Assembly (NCBI GenBank): GCA_030849805.1
Contig: JASANZ010002105.1
Span: forward strand, 1-45,962
Length of the DNA stretch: 45,962 bases
DNA from: Sergeia podlipaevii
Lineage: Eukaryota > Euglenozoa > Kinetoplastea > Trypanosomatida > Trypanosomatidae
Reading direction: 5' to 3'
In this document: one piece after another, positions 10,694-19,433 of the stretch
Layout of the letters: every line of letters starts with the position of its first letter
How positions within the stretch are numbered: the first letter of the stretch is position 1
The notes under the pieces: generated by a model
What the model was told of the DNA's origin: nothing
What the model saw: the letters and a program-made list of their open reading frames with translations, nothing else
The model's database searches: none
Position numbers and translations under genes: made by a program

Positions 10694-11731
10694 TCACATC
10701 ATTGTGCATGGGCAGCCCGCTACTCTAAACCACCGCCGCCCACCAGCTCTCTCGCTGTGCTCCAGCAAAGGATCCGCTTCGTTCATATCACCGCTTCGTG
10801 AGTGAGCGCTCTTCTTCCCACTACCTTTCATCCACTTCCCTCGCTCAGCCTCCAGCTGACTCTGCTGCCCCTCCAGAGCCCGCACCTGTGCCATCAGCGA
10901 CTCAATCTCAGATTCCTGAGAACGAACAACACTCTGCGCCGTCTTTGACTTCTGCTCCGCATCACTCAAACGATCCGCTAGCGTCTGTACACTAGCAGAA
11001 AGAGAACGCTCAATTCCTGTCGCACTTGTATTACTCCCCTGTCTGAGTGAAGGACTTAACGAACCGCTCAGGGCCGTACTCGGCGTGTTACCAGGAGTCT
11101 CCTTACCAACACTATTATGAGAAACCAAAGAAAACTTACTCATCACCTCCCAAGCCCCATCACACTCCTGGTTTGCAACAGCGAGCGACTCGTAAAGAAC
11201 ACCCAACTGCTCCTCGAGCTCCTTGGCGCGGGTCACGGCGGCGTCACGCTCCGCAGCGGCGGCCTTGGCAGCCTCCGCAGAGCTCGCCTCCAGCGCGGCA
11301 ACCTGTCCCTCGAGTTCCTTGGCGCGGGTCACGGCGGCGGCATGCTCCGCAGTGGCGGCCTTGGCAGCGTCCGCAGAGCTCGCCTCCAGCGCGGCAACCT
11401 GTCCCTCGAGTTCCTTGGCGCGGGTCACGGCNAGAGCGCCGATGGCGAAGTCTGTCTTGCGCTTGAGGTCCTCGTAGTCAGTTTCAAGCTCGCTGATGCG
11501 CTCGCTACGAAGATCCAACTCGAGCTGCATTTCATTGAGCATCTGTTGCTCTGTGGCGGTGGTGGAGGTGCTATATACGCTGCTGCCGCTGCTGCTGGAG
11601 CGATAACTGGAATCCATAGAATTTTCTGTTGCGTAGGAAGACCGAGATGGAGTGCCGTCAGCAGTGTCGTGTGGACGTGCAACGGGGGAAGTAGAGCGTA
11701 CTCTGTCGTCATGTCTGAGCTGAGACATCAT
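10694..11731 (-). CDS. Coiled-coil repeat protein with C-terminal CaaX box and acidic dileucine motif
   Basis: 345 residues as assembled, from ATG at 11731. The N-terminal ~65 residues are Ser/Thr-rich. A long coiled coil begins around MQLELDLRSERISELETDYE and continues into a 32-residue repeat whose core is VTRAKELEGQVAALEASS; three copies are present. An ambiguous base (N, 11432) lies exactly at the edge of the repeat array, so copies may be missing and the real protein could be longer. The C-terminus ends CPCTMM: Cys-Thr-Met-Met fits a CaaX prenylation box (Met last favours farnesyl) and the extra Cys two residues before could be palmitoylated. About 20 residues upstream, EADPLL fits an ExxxLL sorting signal. 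Inference: a lipid-anchored, membrane-tethering or cytoskeletal coiled coil. The family is not recognised. Confidence 0.8.
   Translation of the reverse strand: MMSQLRHDDRVRSTSPVARPHDTADGTPSRSSYATENSMDSSYRSSSSGSSVYSTSTTATEQQMLNEMQLELDLRSERISELETDYEDLKRKTDFAIGAXAVTRAKELEGQVAALEASSADAAKAATAEHAAAVTRAKELEGQVAALEASSAEAAKAAAAERDAAVTRAKELEEQLGVLYESLAVANQECDGAWEVMSKFSLVSHNSVGKETPGNTPSTALSGSLSPSLRQGSNTSATGIERSLSASVQTLADRLSDAEQKSKTAQSVVRSQESEIESLMAQVRALEGQQSQLEAERGKWMKGSGKKSAHSRSGDMNEADPLLEHSERAGGRRWFRVAGCPCTMM
11223..11432 (-). repeat. 96-bp coding tandem repeat, probably collapsed at an N
   Basis: The string ttggcgcgggtcacgg starts at 11223, 11319 and 11415, giving a 96-bp (32-codon) period. The third copy is cut by an N at 11432, beyond which non-repetitive sequence begins. 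This is typical of an unresolved repeat. Confidence 0.85.
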
Positions 11732-12645
11732 TTTTCCGATGTTGTTTTTGTCGTTATAGTTGGGTGGTGTACCGGAAAATACAACGCTATTTGAAGAGTA
11801 TGCTTTTATCTAATGGTAAAAAAAAAAATGAGATATAGGCAACTTCCTTGCTAGAATGAAAAAACACTTGATACAATAAATAACTAAGTTGATGTCAAGA
11901 AAAAAAAAATGGAACACCCTTTCTGTTTCCCTTTTCTTTAGTAAATTGCTTCTTTTTTTTTTTCTTCTTGATTGAGCACCTTGCGACTTTCTAGAGGAGT
12001 AATGATGCTGGTGATTATACATATATTCATTTATCAGAAGGCAAAAGTGATATGGTCGGGAGAAGATAAAGAGGAGCAAAATGTCAAGAGAGAGAGAGAA
12101 AGAGAGAAAGTAATAAACAGATATAAAAATAGCAATTTTCAACAAGATAGCGAAAAAAAAAAAAGAGAGACGAATGAGGAAAAAAAGGCACAAAAAAAAG
12201 TGTCCCTTAGCCTCCTCTCCTCTTCTGCATATATGTACACGCATACAATAAGTAGTCGATGCGCACACGTTGTTAGCGAGAAAGAGAGAGCTAAACTTTA
12301 AGCCCACATGATCATAAATACATGTTTACTTTTAATATCTGCGATTGCGATATATGAGAAAGGGTAGTGTCAGCAAAATCAACTCATTACTTTTGTGTTC
12401 TGAACGCGCACACAACAAAACGAAAATCTTTCAAAGGAAGGGATGGCGTTCTTTCGTTCGCATTTCCTTTTTATTTTCCTTTTCTTTCCTTTCCGCTACA
12501 AGCCATGTTCAGATCACTTGTCCTTCTGAAGTCTACCCACACATCCTACGTACTCGCGTCTCCCTATTCGTTCATTTGTCCTTGTTGTTGTTGTTGCTTT
12601 TTTTTGTTTGTTTCCCCTTCCCTTCTTAAACGCCAAAGGAACTCT
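11732..12645. other. AT-rich spacer
   Basis: Homopolymer A and T runs, GA-rich repeats near 12089-12109, and pyrimidine-rich DNA near 12460-12630 (plus strand). The reading frames here are low-complexity and I support no gene. Confidence 0.6.
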
Positions 12646-13383
12646 CTATTGCTGCTCGCATTGGCGTCCGCCCGGTCCCGCACCCGCACCTGCGCCGCTT
12701 TGCGTGTGGCTAGCCAAGTAAGAGCTAAGCGCCTCATCCTTCTCTGCAATAGCCGCACATTCCTCGCTCGTCTCTGGAACGTGGTGATTGCCCACAGCGG
12801 CCTTAAAGCAATGCTTCATGTCGTCTAAGGTAAGGTCAAAGTCACCAGCGATGGACATGGCAGTTTCCATCTGGGTAGCAATCATGTCAATAAACTGACG
12901 TTTGCGCATGTACGCCTGGCGCTTCGGGTCATCGTGGTCCTCGTGGTCGTCTTCCTCATCCACGCTTTCGTATTCGTCATCCTCACCGTCGTTGTGGCCA
13001 GAAGGCATGTTATGTTCCGCGCGGGCCTTCTCAACACGCACAGCCTCGTTGTACGCCTCCTCAGAAGCAGGAAATTCGGCCTCAAGCACCTCTCCGGTGG
13101 ACAGATCAGCGTACTCCACATTGGCCGTCTTTGTGGTGACAAAGCATGGGGTGCCTGCCTTTGCGGCAAGAGCCGCGACGTACGCGGGAAAGCTAGTCGC
13201 GATGTCGTTGGACCACTTCTCTGTGCCACACTGCTCCTCAGCGTATGCAATAATGTCACTCGCATTAATGCCATCGATAGTGAGCAGCTCCATGTAGCCA
13301 AGGTGCGTATTAGCTGTGCCAACCACGAGGGCACCGTCGTCCTCCTTCCAGGTCATAAAAGTGAAAGGAGAAATAGAGGTCAT
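12646..13383 (-). CDS. Small acidic hypothetical protein
   Basis: 245 residues from the ATG at 13383 (MTSISPFTFMTWKEDDG). An upstream extension to 13497 is open but reads as translated spacer. A T-run and AG lie just before the chosen ATG. The N-terminal ~110 residues look like a compact alpha/beta domain. A strongly acidic stretch of Glu, Asp and His follows (about residues 130-155), then a helical segment (MRKRQFIDMIATQMETAMSI) and a Gly/Ala-rich tail. There is no signal peptide, membrane segment or known catalytic motif. The fold and function are not recognised; it is probably a conserved kinetoplastid protein. Confidence 0.75.
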   Translation of the reverse strand: MTSISPFTFMTWKEDDGALVVGTANTHLGYMELLTIDGINASDIIAYAEEQCGTEKWSNDIATSFPAYVAALAAKAGTPCFVTTKTANVEYADLSTGEVLEAEFPASEEAYNEAVRVEKARAEHNMPSGHNDGEDDEYESVDEEDDHEDHDDPKRQAYMRKRQFIDMIATQMETAMSIAGDFDLTLDDMKHCFKAAVGNHHVPETSEECAAIAEKDEALSSYLASHTQSGAGAGAGPGGRQCEQQ

Positions 13384-13915
13384 CACTGTACTTTTAAAAA
13401 AAAATCGTGGAATGCGAGTGTAGGGGGGGTGAGTATATATAAAAATGTATGTATGATGTGATAACTGGAGCAAAATAGCATATATGATAGAAAGCAAGAT
13501 AAAAGGAAGAGGAAGAAAAAAGAATAATCAACACAGAAAAGGCAACGCTACGATACACTGGATAGAGTGAAGGGAAGAAAAATACTTGAATCGTAATAAA
13601 AAGAAGAAGAGAAGAAAACATACAAGAAAAAATTACATAAATAATAATGATAATAATAATAGTATTGCAAAGATACCAAAAGACAGAATGCAGATTTCGA
13701 CAGCACTCTATAAACTCCTGGTCAGCTAAGCGTAACGGAAGATACACAAATATAGAGAAGAGAACAATAAAAAGAAGGGAAAAAAATCACGTGTGCATAG
13801 ACGTCTCCTCCCATCAAAAACAAAAAACGCAAAGCGGAGCATAAAAAACGCAAAAAAAAACACGCTCGTTCGTTCTTTCTCTCTCTTTCCCTCGTCCTCC
13901 TCTTCTTCTTCCTCT
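13384..13915. other. AT-rich spacer
   Basis: Contains the acceptor signals of the small acidic protein gene and the 3' UTR of the fusion-enzyme gene. There is an AAT-type imperfect run near 13637-13661 and an A-run near 13852-13860. No gene seen. Confidence 0.6.
13386..13409 (-). promoter_or_regulatory. Candidate spliced-leader acceptor of the small acidic protein gene
   Basis: Minus strand: a T-run (about 13396-13404), then AG at 13392-13391 and again at 13387-13386. Implied 5' UTR is 7 or 2 nt before the ATG at 13383. Confidence 0.45.
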
Positions 13916-16900
13916 TCAATACCCGCCGCACACTCGGTAGTACCGCACCTTCGATACTTGGCTTCCAAAGGGTAAAAAAGCTACCACAACCAACGTATCG
14001 CATTCACCGCGCCGAATAGTGTGTTGGCCCATGTATACCCTAGTGGCCTCACCGCCATCATCAGCGCCACCAAGCACAGTTGCCACAAGCGCTACATCCA
14101 CAGGCATGTCACTTGATGAAAGGATTGACTGGGCATCATGTAGCTCCAGTACAAACTGATCGGAGCGCAGAGTGGGATGAAACGTATAACGTAGCCACTT
14201 CTCTGAATTTCTGGCCACAAGTGGGCTCTCCGCCACCACCGATGGCGCGACACTTCCGCCAGCAGCAGCCACTGCGCAAACACAGAGGCCACCCATGACG
14301 CAGTTCAAAGAGGAGTTCCCACCCTCGGAGGCATTTGCAACCGCAAAAGAGGTGACGCTGAAGGTGACGCCCTCGTTAGCAGAAGCGGCTGCTGTCGCCG
14401 CGAGGGACTCGCGTACCCTGGCGCTAATGTTGTACCGCATCACACACCATCCGTTGCCTGCGTACATCACGGTGGCACTAGCGTCAGCAATCTGCTCAAC
14501 ATGCATATCATCCCGCACAGCTGAAGGGAATGACGCGGAGCTACCCGCTGTCACCGCGCTTGCCGGCGAGCCAGGCGTCACCGCCGCCGCTTCTCCACTC
14601 TGCTGCTTCTTCCATAAGAACTGCAAGGCACGCCCTGGCTTTGCACCAGCACCGCTAAAAGCCACATCCACTACGATATCATTTGCGGTGCCATCTGCTG
14701 TGGCGGAAGCAGTAACAGCAGTGCTTGAAAGGCCTGTAATAAGCCAGTCACATACAAGTACCGCCGCACCTGCCGGCACGGCAACGCTTAGTGCGCGGTC
14801 GCCATACCATGCCGACGAGCCACAGCTGCTCACAGTCCACTCTGCTGTGACCGAGGAACCCATCATACCGCCACCATTGTGTTGCAGTAAAGACAACCCA
14901 AACGGGGGGGAGTGTTGCTGATGGATGAGTGAGGAAGAGTTGAATGCCACAGCCGCCTTCGCGTTGGTAGAGTCTATAAACCGAAACGGGGGCGTGTCGT
15001 GGGCACTGGAGAGCTGGCACCACTCCGCGTACACTCTCTTCGTCGTTGATGGTGATGATGTGTCCTCCTCTTGGCCAGAGACACGTAGGCCGTTAATATA
15101 AAACGGTGCCAGTCCAACCCCTGACGCATAACAAGTTGCCATGGGCAGATCTGAGTGCGCATTCACAACAAGGCTGTGTCGTTTGAAACTGCCTTGCAGT
15201 CCTGACCAAAGACGGCTTTCTGCTCTTAAAAAACCGGCGCGGGTGCCTTGCGACTCGCTCTCCAGCGTCCATCCAGGAGCAAATAAAGCAACGGAGAGGC
15301 TCCGACCGTTTCTATCCGTCCCACTGCCCCCTGCACTGCCCACCGCCTCCCGCACCGCCACCCACGAGTTGTACTTCCCACCGCCGTGCATGGAACGGCC
15401 AAAGACATCGACCCCAACGTAGACGTCAGGCTGTCGCCCTGCCGCCGCAGCACGCGAGAGGCCAATATGCATAGGGTTCCAGAAGTAGTTGGTGAAAATG
15501 CCGTCGCTTACGTCGAAAAACGCTTTATTTTTGGGCGTCAGCGCGTTTTGATAGGCCAGGCGGCCGTCGCTTGCTACCGCGTCATACCAGATGACAGACA
15601 TGTGGGAGCCAAGTGCCTTCAATTTGGTGCGCAGCATCGACACAAACAAAATAAGTCGCTTCGATAGCACCTCCTCAATGGAATTCTCAATGTTGATCAG
15701 GTAGCCGTCAAAACCGTGCTTCTTGCAGAGAGAAACAAGAGCGGTAATGACAGCACCCATACGCTTAGCATCAGTGAGAATGATCTGCAGATCCATGCGG
15801 CCTTCCTGGCCTTCAGTGATAACTGTGCCTAAGACCGGCACGCCACGTCTGTGACCTGCATCAATCCACTCGCGCGGAGGCACTGTAATGCGGTGATGAG
15901 AGAAGTACACAAAGGAGTCCACGAGGTGCCAGTAGGTGGGGGTGTAGGCCTCATTCACCACGCCGCCGCTGCCGCTGTTCGTGCCGGAAAGAAGGGAAAA
16001 ACGTGGATAGTCCGCTGGCGGGTACCCACCACGCATATCATGGCACACCAGCAGCTTTGCTCCACCTTCCTGCTTGCGAGTAACAGGACGCAGCGGCATC
16101 ACTGAAGAACTAACAGCAACAGCGGATGACCACAAGGTCGGAGCTGCAGGCTTCTCTCGAGGCGACAGTGAGGTCTGCCATTGAAGAAGCGCGTCAAACG
16201 ATGCGAATGGACGGCCCCACGCCTGCATGCTCATCTCCAACAAAGCCTCTCCATCGGTCATTGAATCCACCTTTGTCATGATACTCGCCGGCAGCCGCGA
16301 CCGCAAGCACAGCACCTGCGCATCATCCGTCACATCACGTGCTTTGCCACCATACGGCACTACACAGCGACCAGCTGGTTCAGCAACGCCAGGGTGCGTA
16401 CCCGCTCCAACAGTTGCTCGCGCCACAGCAAAACGCCCGTAGCCGCGGAAAACGAACTCACAGTCGCCCAGACTCATCGTCGCTGCCGCCCCCGACGATG
16501 TGGATGAGGAGGACGCGCAGAGCTGAGCGATCATCGCCGCTGGCACCCAGATCAACTCTGCCTCATCCCCTTTGCGCACACACAGCACAGAGTAGTTTGC
16601 AGTAATGCTCTTCTCCAATCCGCTCCTGGAACAGTAGTAAGCCTGCACGTGACTGTGATCGCGAGAGAGTCGGCATTTGCCAAAGCAGTTCTTCGCATCC
16701 CCACTGCCAGCGGTGCAGAGGATGGAAAAGAGCGGGCTCCCGCCTTCGCAGCCAACGCGGAGTGGGGTGTAGTCAACGGGAAACGGGGCAGCGCAAAACC
16801 GAAGCACCTCAGATTCACTGTCCTTGTCACCGCCGTTGCCGCCCAATTTCCTTCCCCCGTTTCCCAGCGACGACGATGGCCCCGCAGGGCGTGTGCCATT

Positions 16901-17896
16901 AGCGGCATCCTCCGCCGCACTCAACGCAACTGCCTGCGCAGTCTCCACATCGGCAATAACATCATCCAGCGCGCTGAGTACCTGTGTGATTACTGCTGCG
17001 CTCGCGTCGGCGTCAGACAAGTACCACTGTTGCCCCGTACCCGATGGATGCGGCTGCAGCTTGAACCCAGCAGTGCGCAGAATCTCCAGGGCTCCAAACT
17101 CCTCCAGTGGCTTCAGCTTCACAGTGTATGTGGTGCTGCTTGTGGAAAGACCGCGATACTTGGACCCAGCGGGGTGATCCAGTACGTTCTGAAGGATCAA
17201 GCGCAGCTGTCCAAGCGCCACCAGTGATGCCCGGAAGCCCTCTTCGCTTCCCCCATCGCAGATGTGCTCGTTACTCTCAAGCATCGCCTTGGCAATCAGC
17301 AAGTCCTCCTCCTCTGCATCAGTGAGTGCAGTGCGGGTGGAGAGTAATCCAACGCAGGAAGCTTCACCTGCGCGACTGCTAGACACCACGAGGCTTGCAG
17401 CAGGTTGAACGGGAAACCCCGTTGACGTGCCCGGTGGCGCAGACGACATCTGTTCCAAAGTTGGCTGTAGCATGCGACCCAGTGGGGTGCTGAGGAGGTC
17501 GGGGATCATGTTGCGAACATCACTTGGAATATCGCGATTGAGCAAATACTGTGAGGCGGTCTGTGTAAAGTGATTACAGTTGTTCTGCAGGAGATTGTAG
17601 TCATTGGGGCCAAAACTACCGCTGGAACGTTGACGCGCGCACCACGACACAAACTCGGCTTCCGTCTTCGAGGTAGAACCGAGCGTCTCAATGCGATACG
17701 GGCGGCCAAAGCGAGTAGCGCCTGGGTGACTCTCACTGACAACGCCAACACCCCCGTCAAAGTAAAACTCGTGGCCATAGACGACAATAGAAGTGTGCCA
17801 GATACCCTCGAGCTGGCGGCCAATGAGCATCATGCTCATATTGCGTGCCATGCCCTGTGTGAGGTCATAGCGATATAGCTGGACCGTGGATGTCAT
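13916..17896 (-). CDS. Fusion enzyme: PPPDE/DeSI isopeptidase - PUB - DM9-like - GH85 endo-beta-N-acetylglucosaminidase
   Basis: 1,326 residues. (1) Residues 1-145: PPPDE/DeSI cysteine isopeptidase with LEGIWHTSIVVYGHEF (catalytic His34), NLLQNNCNHF (nucleophile Cys107) and the family's downstream STPLGRML. (2) ~202-312: PUB domain with LILQNVLDHPAGSKYRGL; in NGLY1, HOIP and UBXD1 this fold binds p97 or partner tails. (3) ~375-535: two segments with the GKC...NYSVLCVR...WVPA pattern, perhaps DM9/DUF3421-like (weak). (4) ~602-930: GH85 barrel with HDMRGGYPPADYPRF, FVYFSHHRITVPP, GVPVLGTVITEG, GFDGYLINIEN and FTNYFWNP; Asn735 and Glu737 are the catalytic pair that hydrolyses the GlcNAc-GlcNAc core of N-glycans by an oxazoline intermediate. 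(5) ~930-1326: beta-sandwich modules as in other GH85 enzymes. No signal peptide, so probably cytosolic. Inferred role: clearing misfolded N-glycoproteins after retrotranslocation. Key residues are intact. Confidence 0.9.
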   Translation of the reverse strand: MTSTVQLYRYDLTQGMARNMSMMLIGRQLEGIWHTSIVVYGHEFYFDGGVGVVSESHPGATRFGRPYRIETLGSTSKTEAEFVSWCARQRSSGSFGPNDYNLLQNNCNHFTQTASQYLLNRDIPSDVRNMIPDLLSTPLGRMLQPTLEQMSSAPPGTSTGFPVQPAASLVVSSSRAGEASCVGLLSTRTALTDAEEEDLLIAKAMLESNEHICDGGSEEGFRASLVALGQLRLILQNVLDHPAGSKYRGLSTSSTTYTVKLKPLEEFGALEILRTAGFKLQPHPSGTGQQWYLSDADASAAVITQVLSALDDVIADVETAQAVALSAAEDAANGTRPAGPSSSLGNGGRKLGGNGGDKDSESEVLRFCAAPFPVDYTPLRVGCEGGSPLFSILCTAGSGDAKNCFGKCRLSRDHSHVQAYYCSRSGLEKSITANYSVLCVRKGDEAELIWVPAAMIAQLCASSSSTSSGAAATMSLGDCEFVFRGYGRFAVARATVGAGTHPGVAEPAGRCVVPYGGKARDVTDDAQVLCLRSRLPASIMTKVDSMTDGEALLEMSMQAWGRPFASFDALLQWQTSLSPREKPAAPTLWSSAVAVSSSVMPLRPVTRKQEGGAKLLVCHDMRGGYPPADYPRFSLLSGTNSGSGGVVNEAYTPTYWHLVDSFVYFSHHRITVPPREWIDAGHRRGVPVLGTVITEGQEGRMDLQIILTDAKRMGAVITALVSLCKKHGFDGYLINIENSIEEVLSKRLILFVSMLRTKLKALGSHMSVIWYDAVASDGRLAYQNALTPKNKAFFDVSDGIFTNYFWNPMHIGLSRAAAAGRQPDVYVGVDVFGRSMHGGGKYNSWVAVREAVGSAGGSGTDRNGRSLSVALFAPGWTLESESQGTRAGFLRAESRLWSGLQGSFKRHSLVVNAHSDLPMATCYASGVGLAPFYINGLRVSGQEEDTSSPSTTKRVYAEWCQLSSAHDTPPFRFIDSTNAKAAVAFNSSSLIHQQHSPPFGLSLLQHNGGGMMGSSVTAEWTVSSCGSSAWYGDRALSVAVPAGAAVLVCDWLITGLSSTAVTASATADGTANDIVVDVAFSGAGAKPGRALQFLWKKQQSGEAAAVTPGSPASAVTAGSSASFPSAVRDDMHVEQIADASATVMYAGNGWCVMRYNISARVRESLAATAAASANEGVTFSVTSFAVANASEGGNSSLNCVMGGLCVCAVAAAGGSVAPSVVAESPLVARNSEKWLRYTFHPTLRSDQFVLELHDAQSILSSSDMPVDVALVATVLGGADDGGEATRVYMGQHTIRRGECDTLVVVAFLPFGSQVSKVRYYRVCGGY

Positions 17897-18281
17897 TTTC
17901 TTTTTTTTTTTTGGTATCCTGAAAGCAAAAAAAAAAAAAAACGGAGAGGGTATAGATACTCTTCTGTTTACTTGAGAAGTCTTACTTTGCTATCCCGTTA
18001 AGAATATGTATATTTATATGTGTAGCTAGTACGTACTATACGGAAGAGGGATACATAAATGAATCGATTGAATAGGGAGAGAGAGAGAGAAAGGTCAAGC
18101 ATTTTTTCCATTCAAGGTAACGCACGGAAAAGAAAAGCAGTTTACACATTCGTATTTTCCTTTTTCATTATTATCATTATTGTTGTTGTTGTTTTCTCTT
18201 TAGTGAATATACCTGCTTGTCTGTGTGAGAACCACTGTATTCCAGGCAATGCGCACGCACGCATACACACACGCCTGCCTT
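17897..18281. other. Short spacer
   Basis: Holds the acceptor of the fusion-enzyme gene, a GA run near 18077-18093, a GTT-type repeat near 18180-18193, and the 3' UTR of the DWNN-RING gene. No gene seen. Confidence 0.6.
17919..17941 (-). promoter_or_regulatory. Candidate spliced-leader acceptor of the fusion-enzyme gene
   Basis: Minus strand: T15 (17941-17927), GCTTTC, then AG at 17920-17919. The implied 5' UTR is 22 nt, purine-rich, before the ATG at 17896. This is the clearest acceptor in the window. Confidence 0.65.
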
Positions 18282-19433
18282 CTACCCAATTAGCAGTTCA
18301 TCCATGGCAGCGAGTTCGCCACTCTTCACACGCGCTGCCTTGGCGTGAGGCGATAGCGGATCTGGCACATCCAGTAACGCCAGTGTGTGGACCATGCGAC
18401 CCCGCAGCTGTTTCTCGTATCGCTCCATATCAGCGTCCTTGCGGCCACTACAAGATGAAGCTGCAGCTATCGCACTAGTGTCGGTTGGAGTAGAGGCGGT
18501 AGCGGCGTGTGAGGGCAAAGACGACGAAGCCGTTGAAACCGTTGTAAAGCTTCTTGCGTGAGTAGAGGAGAGCTCTGATCGCGGTCGCTTCATGCCATCT
18601 CCAGCTGCGCCCTCCTTCTTTGTTATCGAGAAGCCATGCGCAGCAAAACACTTGTCCTCTTGCTTTCTACTCTGTGACTTGAGCTTTTCCATGTCATTGT
18701 GACTGCGCTCAATGGCATCCTCACCGCACACAGGACACTCTCCTTCAGTGTGGGTCATGTCTGCCGCAGATCGTCTGCATGCCGCGCACACTGGGAACAT
18801 ACAGCACGAGGTTAACTCCTCCTGGTACGCTCCAAGGTTACACAGGACACATATATGGTCATTCTGAGGGTCACCAATACCTGTCAAATCGCTGTGCTCA
18901 CCACGGCGAATAGGAAAAATAAGATTCGCCACGGCGGCTACTCTCTGCATGCGCAGAGGGTCCTCCACACCGGAGGAGGAAGATGCCACTCCGGATCGGC
19001 CGCCACTCATCATCTGCATGCCGCCACTGCCTGCAAGGGCACCGCCACCTCCCGGCAGGATCCCGCCCGCCACCGCGACAGACACCTGATGCTCAAGCTC
19101 CTCCGTGCGGCGCAGTTCATCAGCGTGCTGCTGTGCAGTAGTGGCTAGGTTCTCATCCCCTAGCTGCCGCTGCACAATGATTATATCTAAGCAGTCGTAT
19201 GTTCTTAACTGTGTGCTTGGTAGTACTACAAGTTGTTGCTCGCCGCCCGGAAGCAACTTCTTCACTTCCAAGCGGTACCTGCTCATGTTAATACTATGCT
19301 CCTGCACAACGTCATCAAGAATCTTGCCCAGCACGGTTACCTCACCAGGGAAGCTCAGTGTGTAGTACCGACCCGAGGCTGCAGGGTGAGAGCCAAGCAG
19401 GCGAAACCGAACCACACTCTCTATATTGGCCAT
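18282..19433 (-). CDS. DWNN-RING protein of the RBBP6/Mpe1 family
   Basis: 383 residues from ATG 19433 (MANIESVVRFRLLG). An upstream in-frame ATG at 19484 was rejected because a T-run and AG acceptor (19449-19448) lie between the two. Residues ~5-90 fit the ubiquitin-like DWNN domain (VVRFRLLGS, YYTLSFPG, LEVKKLLPGGEQQLV, LDIIIVQRQL). Residues ~194-236 form a RING whose spacing, C-x2-C-x11-CC-x4-C-x2-C-x11-C-x2-C (CVLC, CCMFPVCAAC, CPVC), matches the RBBP6/Mpe1 RING including its double Cys. Yeast Mpe1 and RBBP6 are subunits of the pre-mRNA cleavage and polyadenylation factor, so a nuclear 3'-end-processing role is likely; in trypanosomatids that step is coupled to trans-splicing. The CCHC zinc knuckle normally found between DWNN and RING is not visible. 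The C-terminal ~140 residues are Ser/Ala-rich. Confidence 0.8.
   Translation of the reverse strand: MANIESVVRFRLLGSHPAASGRYYTLSFPGEVTVLGKILDDVVQEHSINMSRYRLEVKKLLPGGEQQLVVLPSTQLRTYDCLDIIIVQRQLGDENLATTAQQHADELRRTEELEHQVSVAVAGGILPGGGGALAGSGGMQMMSGGRSGVASSSSGVEDPLRMQRVAAVANLIFPIRRGEHSDLTGIGDPQNDHICVLCNLGAYQEELTSCCMFPVCAACRRSAADMTHTEGECPVCGEDAIERSHNDMEKLKSQSRKQEDKCFAAHGFSITKKEGAAGDGMKRPRSELSSTHARSFTTVSTASSSLPSHAATASTPTDTSAIAAASSCSGRKDADMERYEKQLRGRMVHTLALLDVPDPLSPHAKAARVKSGELAAMDELLIG

Noticed and set aside
11996..12050. Possible C/D snoRNA (ATGATG-like box)
   Set aside because: Only a partial box C and no matching D box or terminal stem seen; not supportable by eye.
14295..14921. 208-codon plus-strand frame inside the fusion enzyme
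   Set aside because: Antisense shadow of the well-supported GH85 region; Ala/Thr-rich mirror of its codons.
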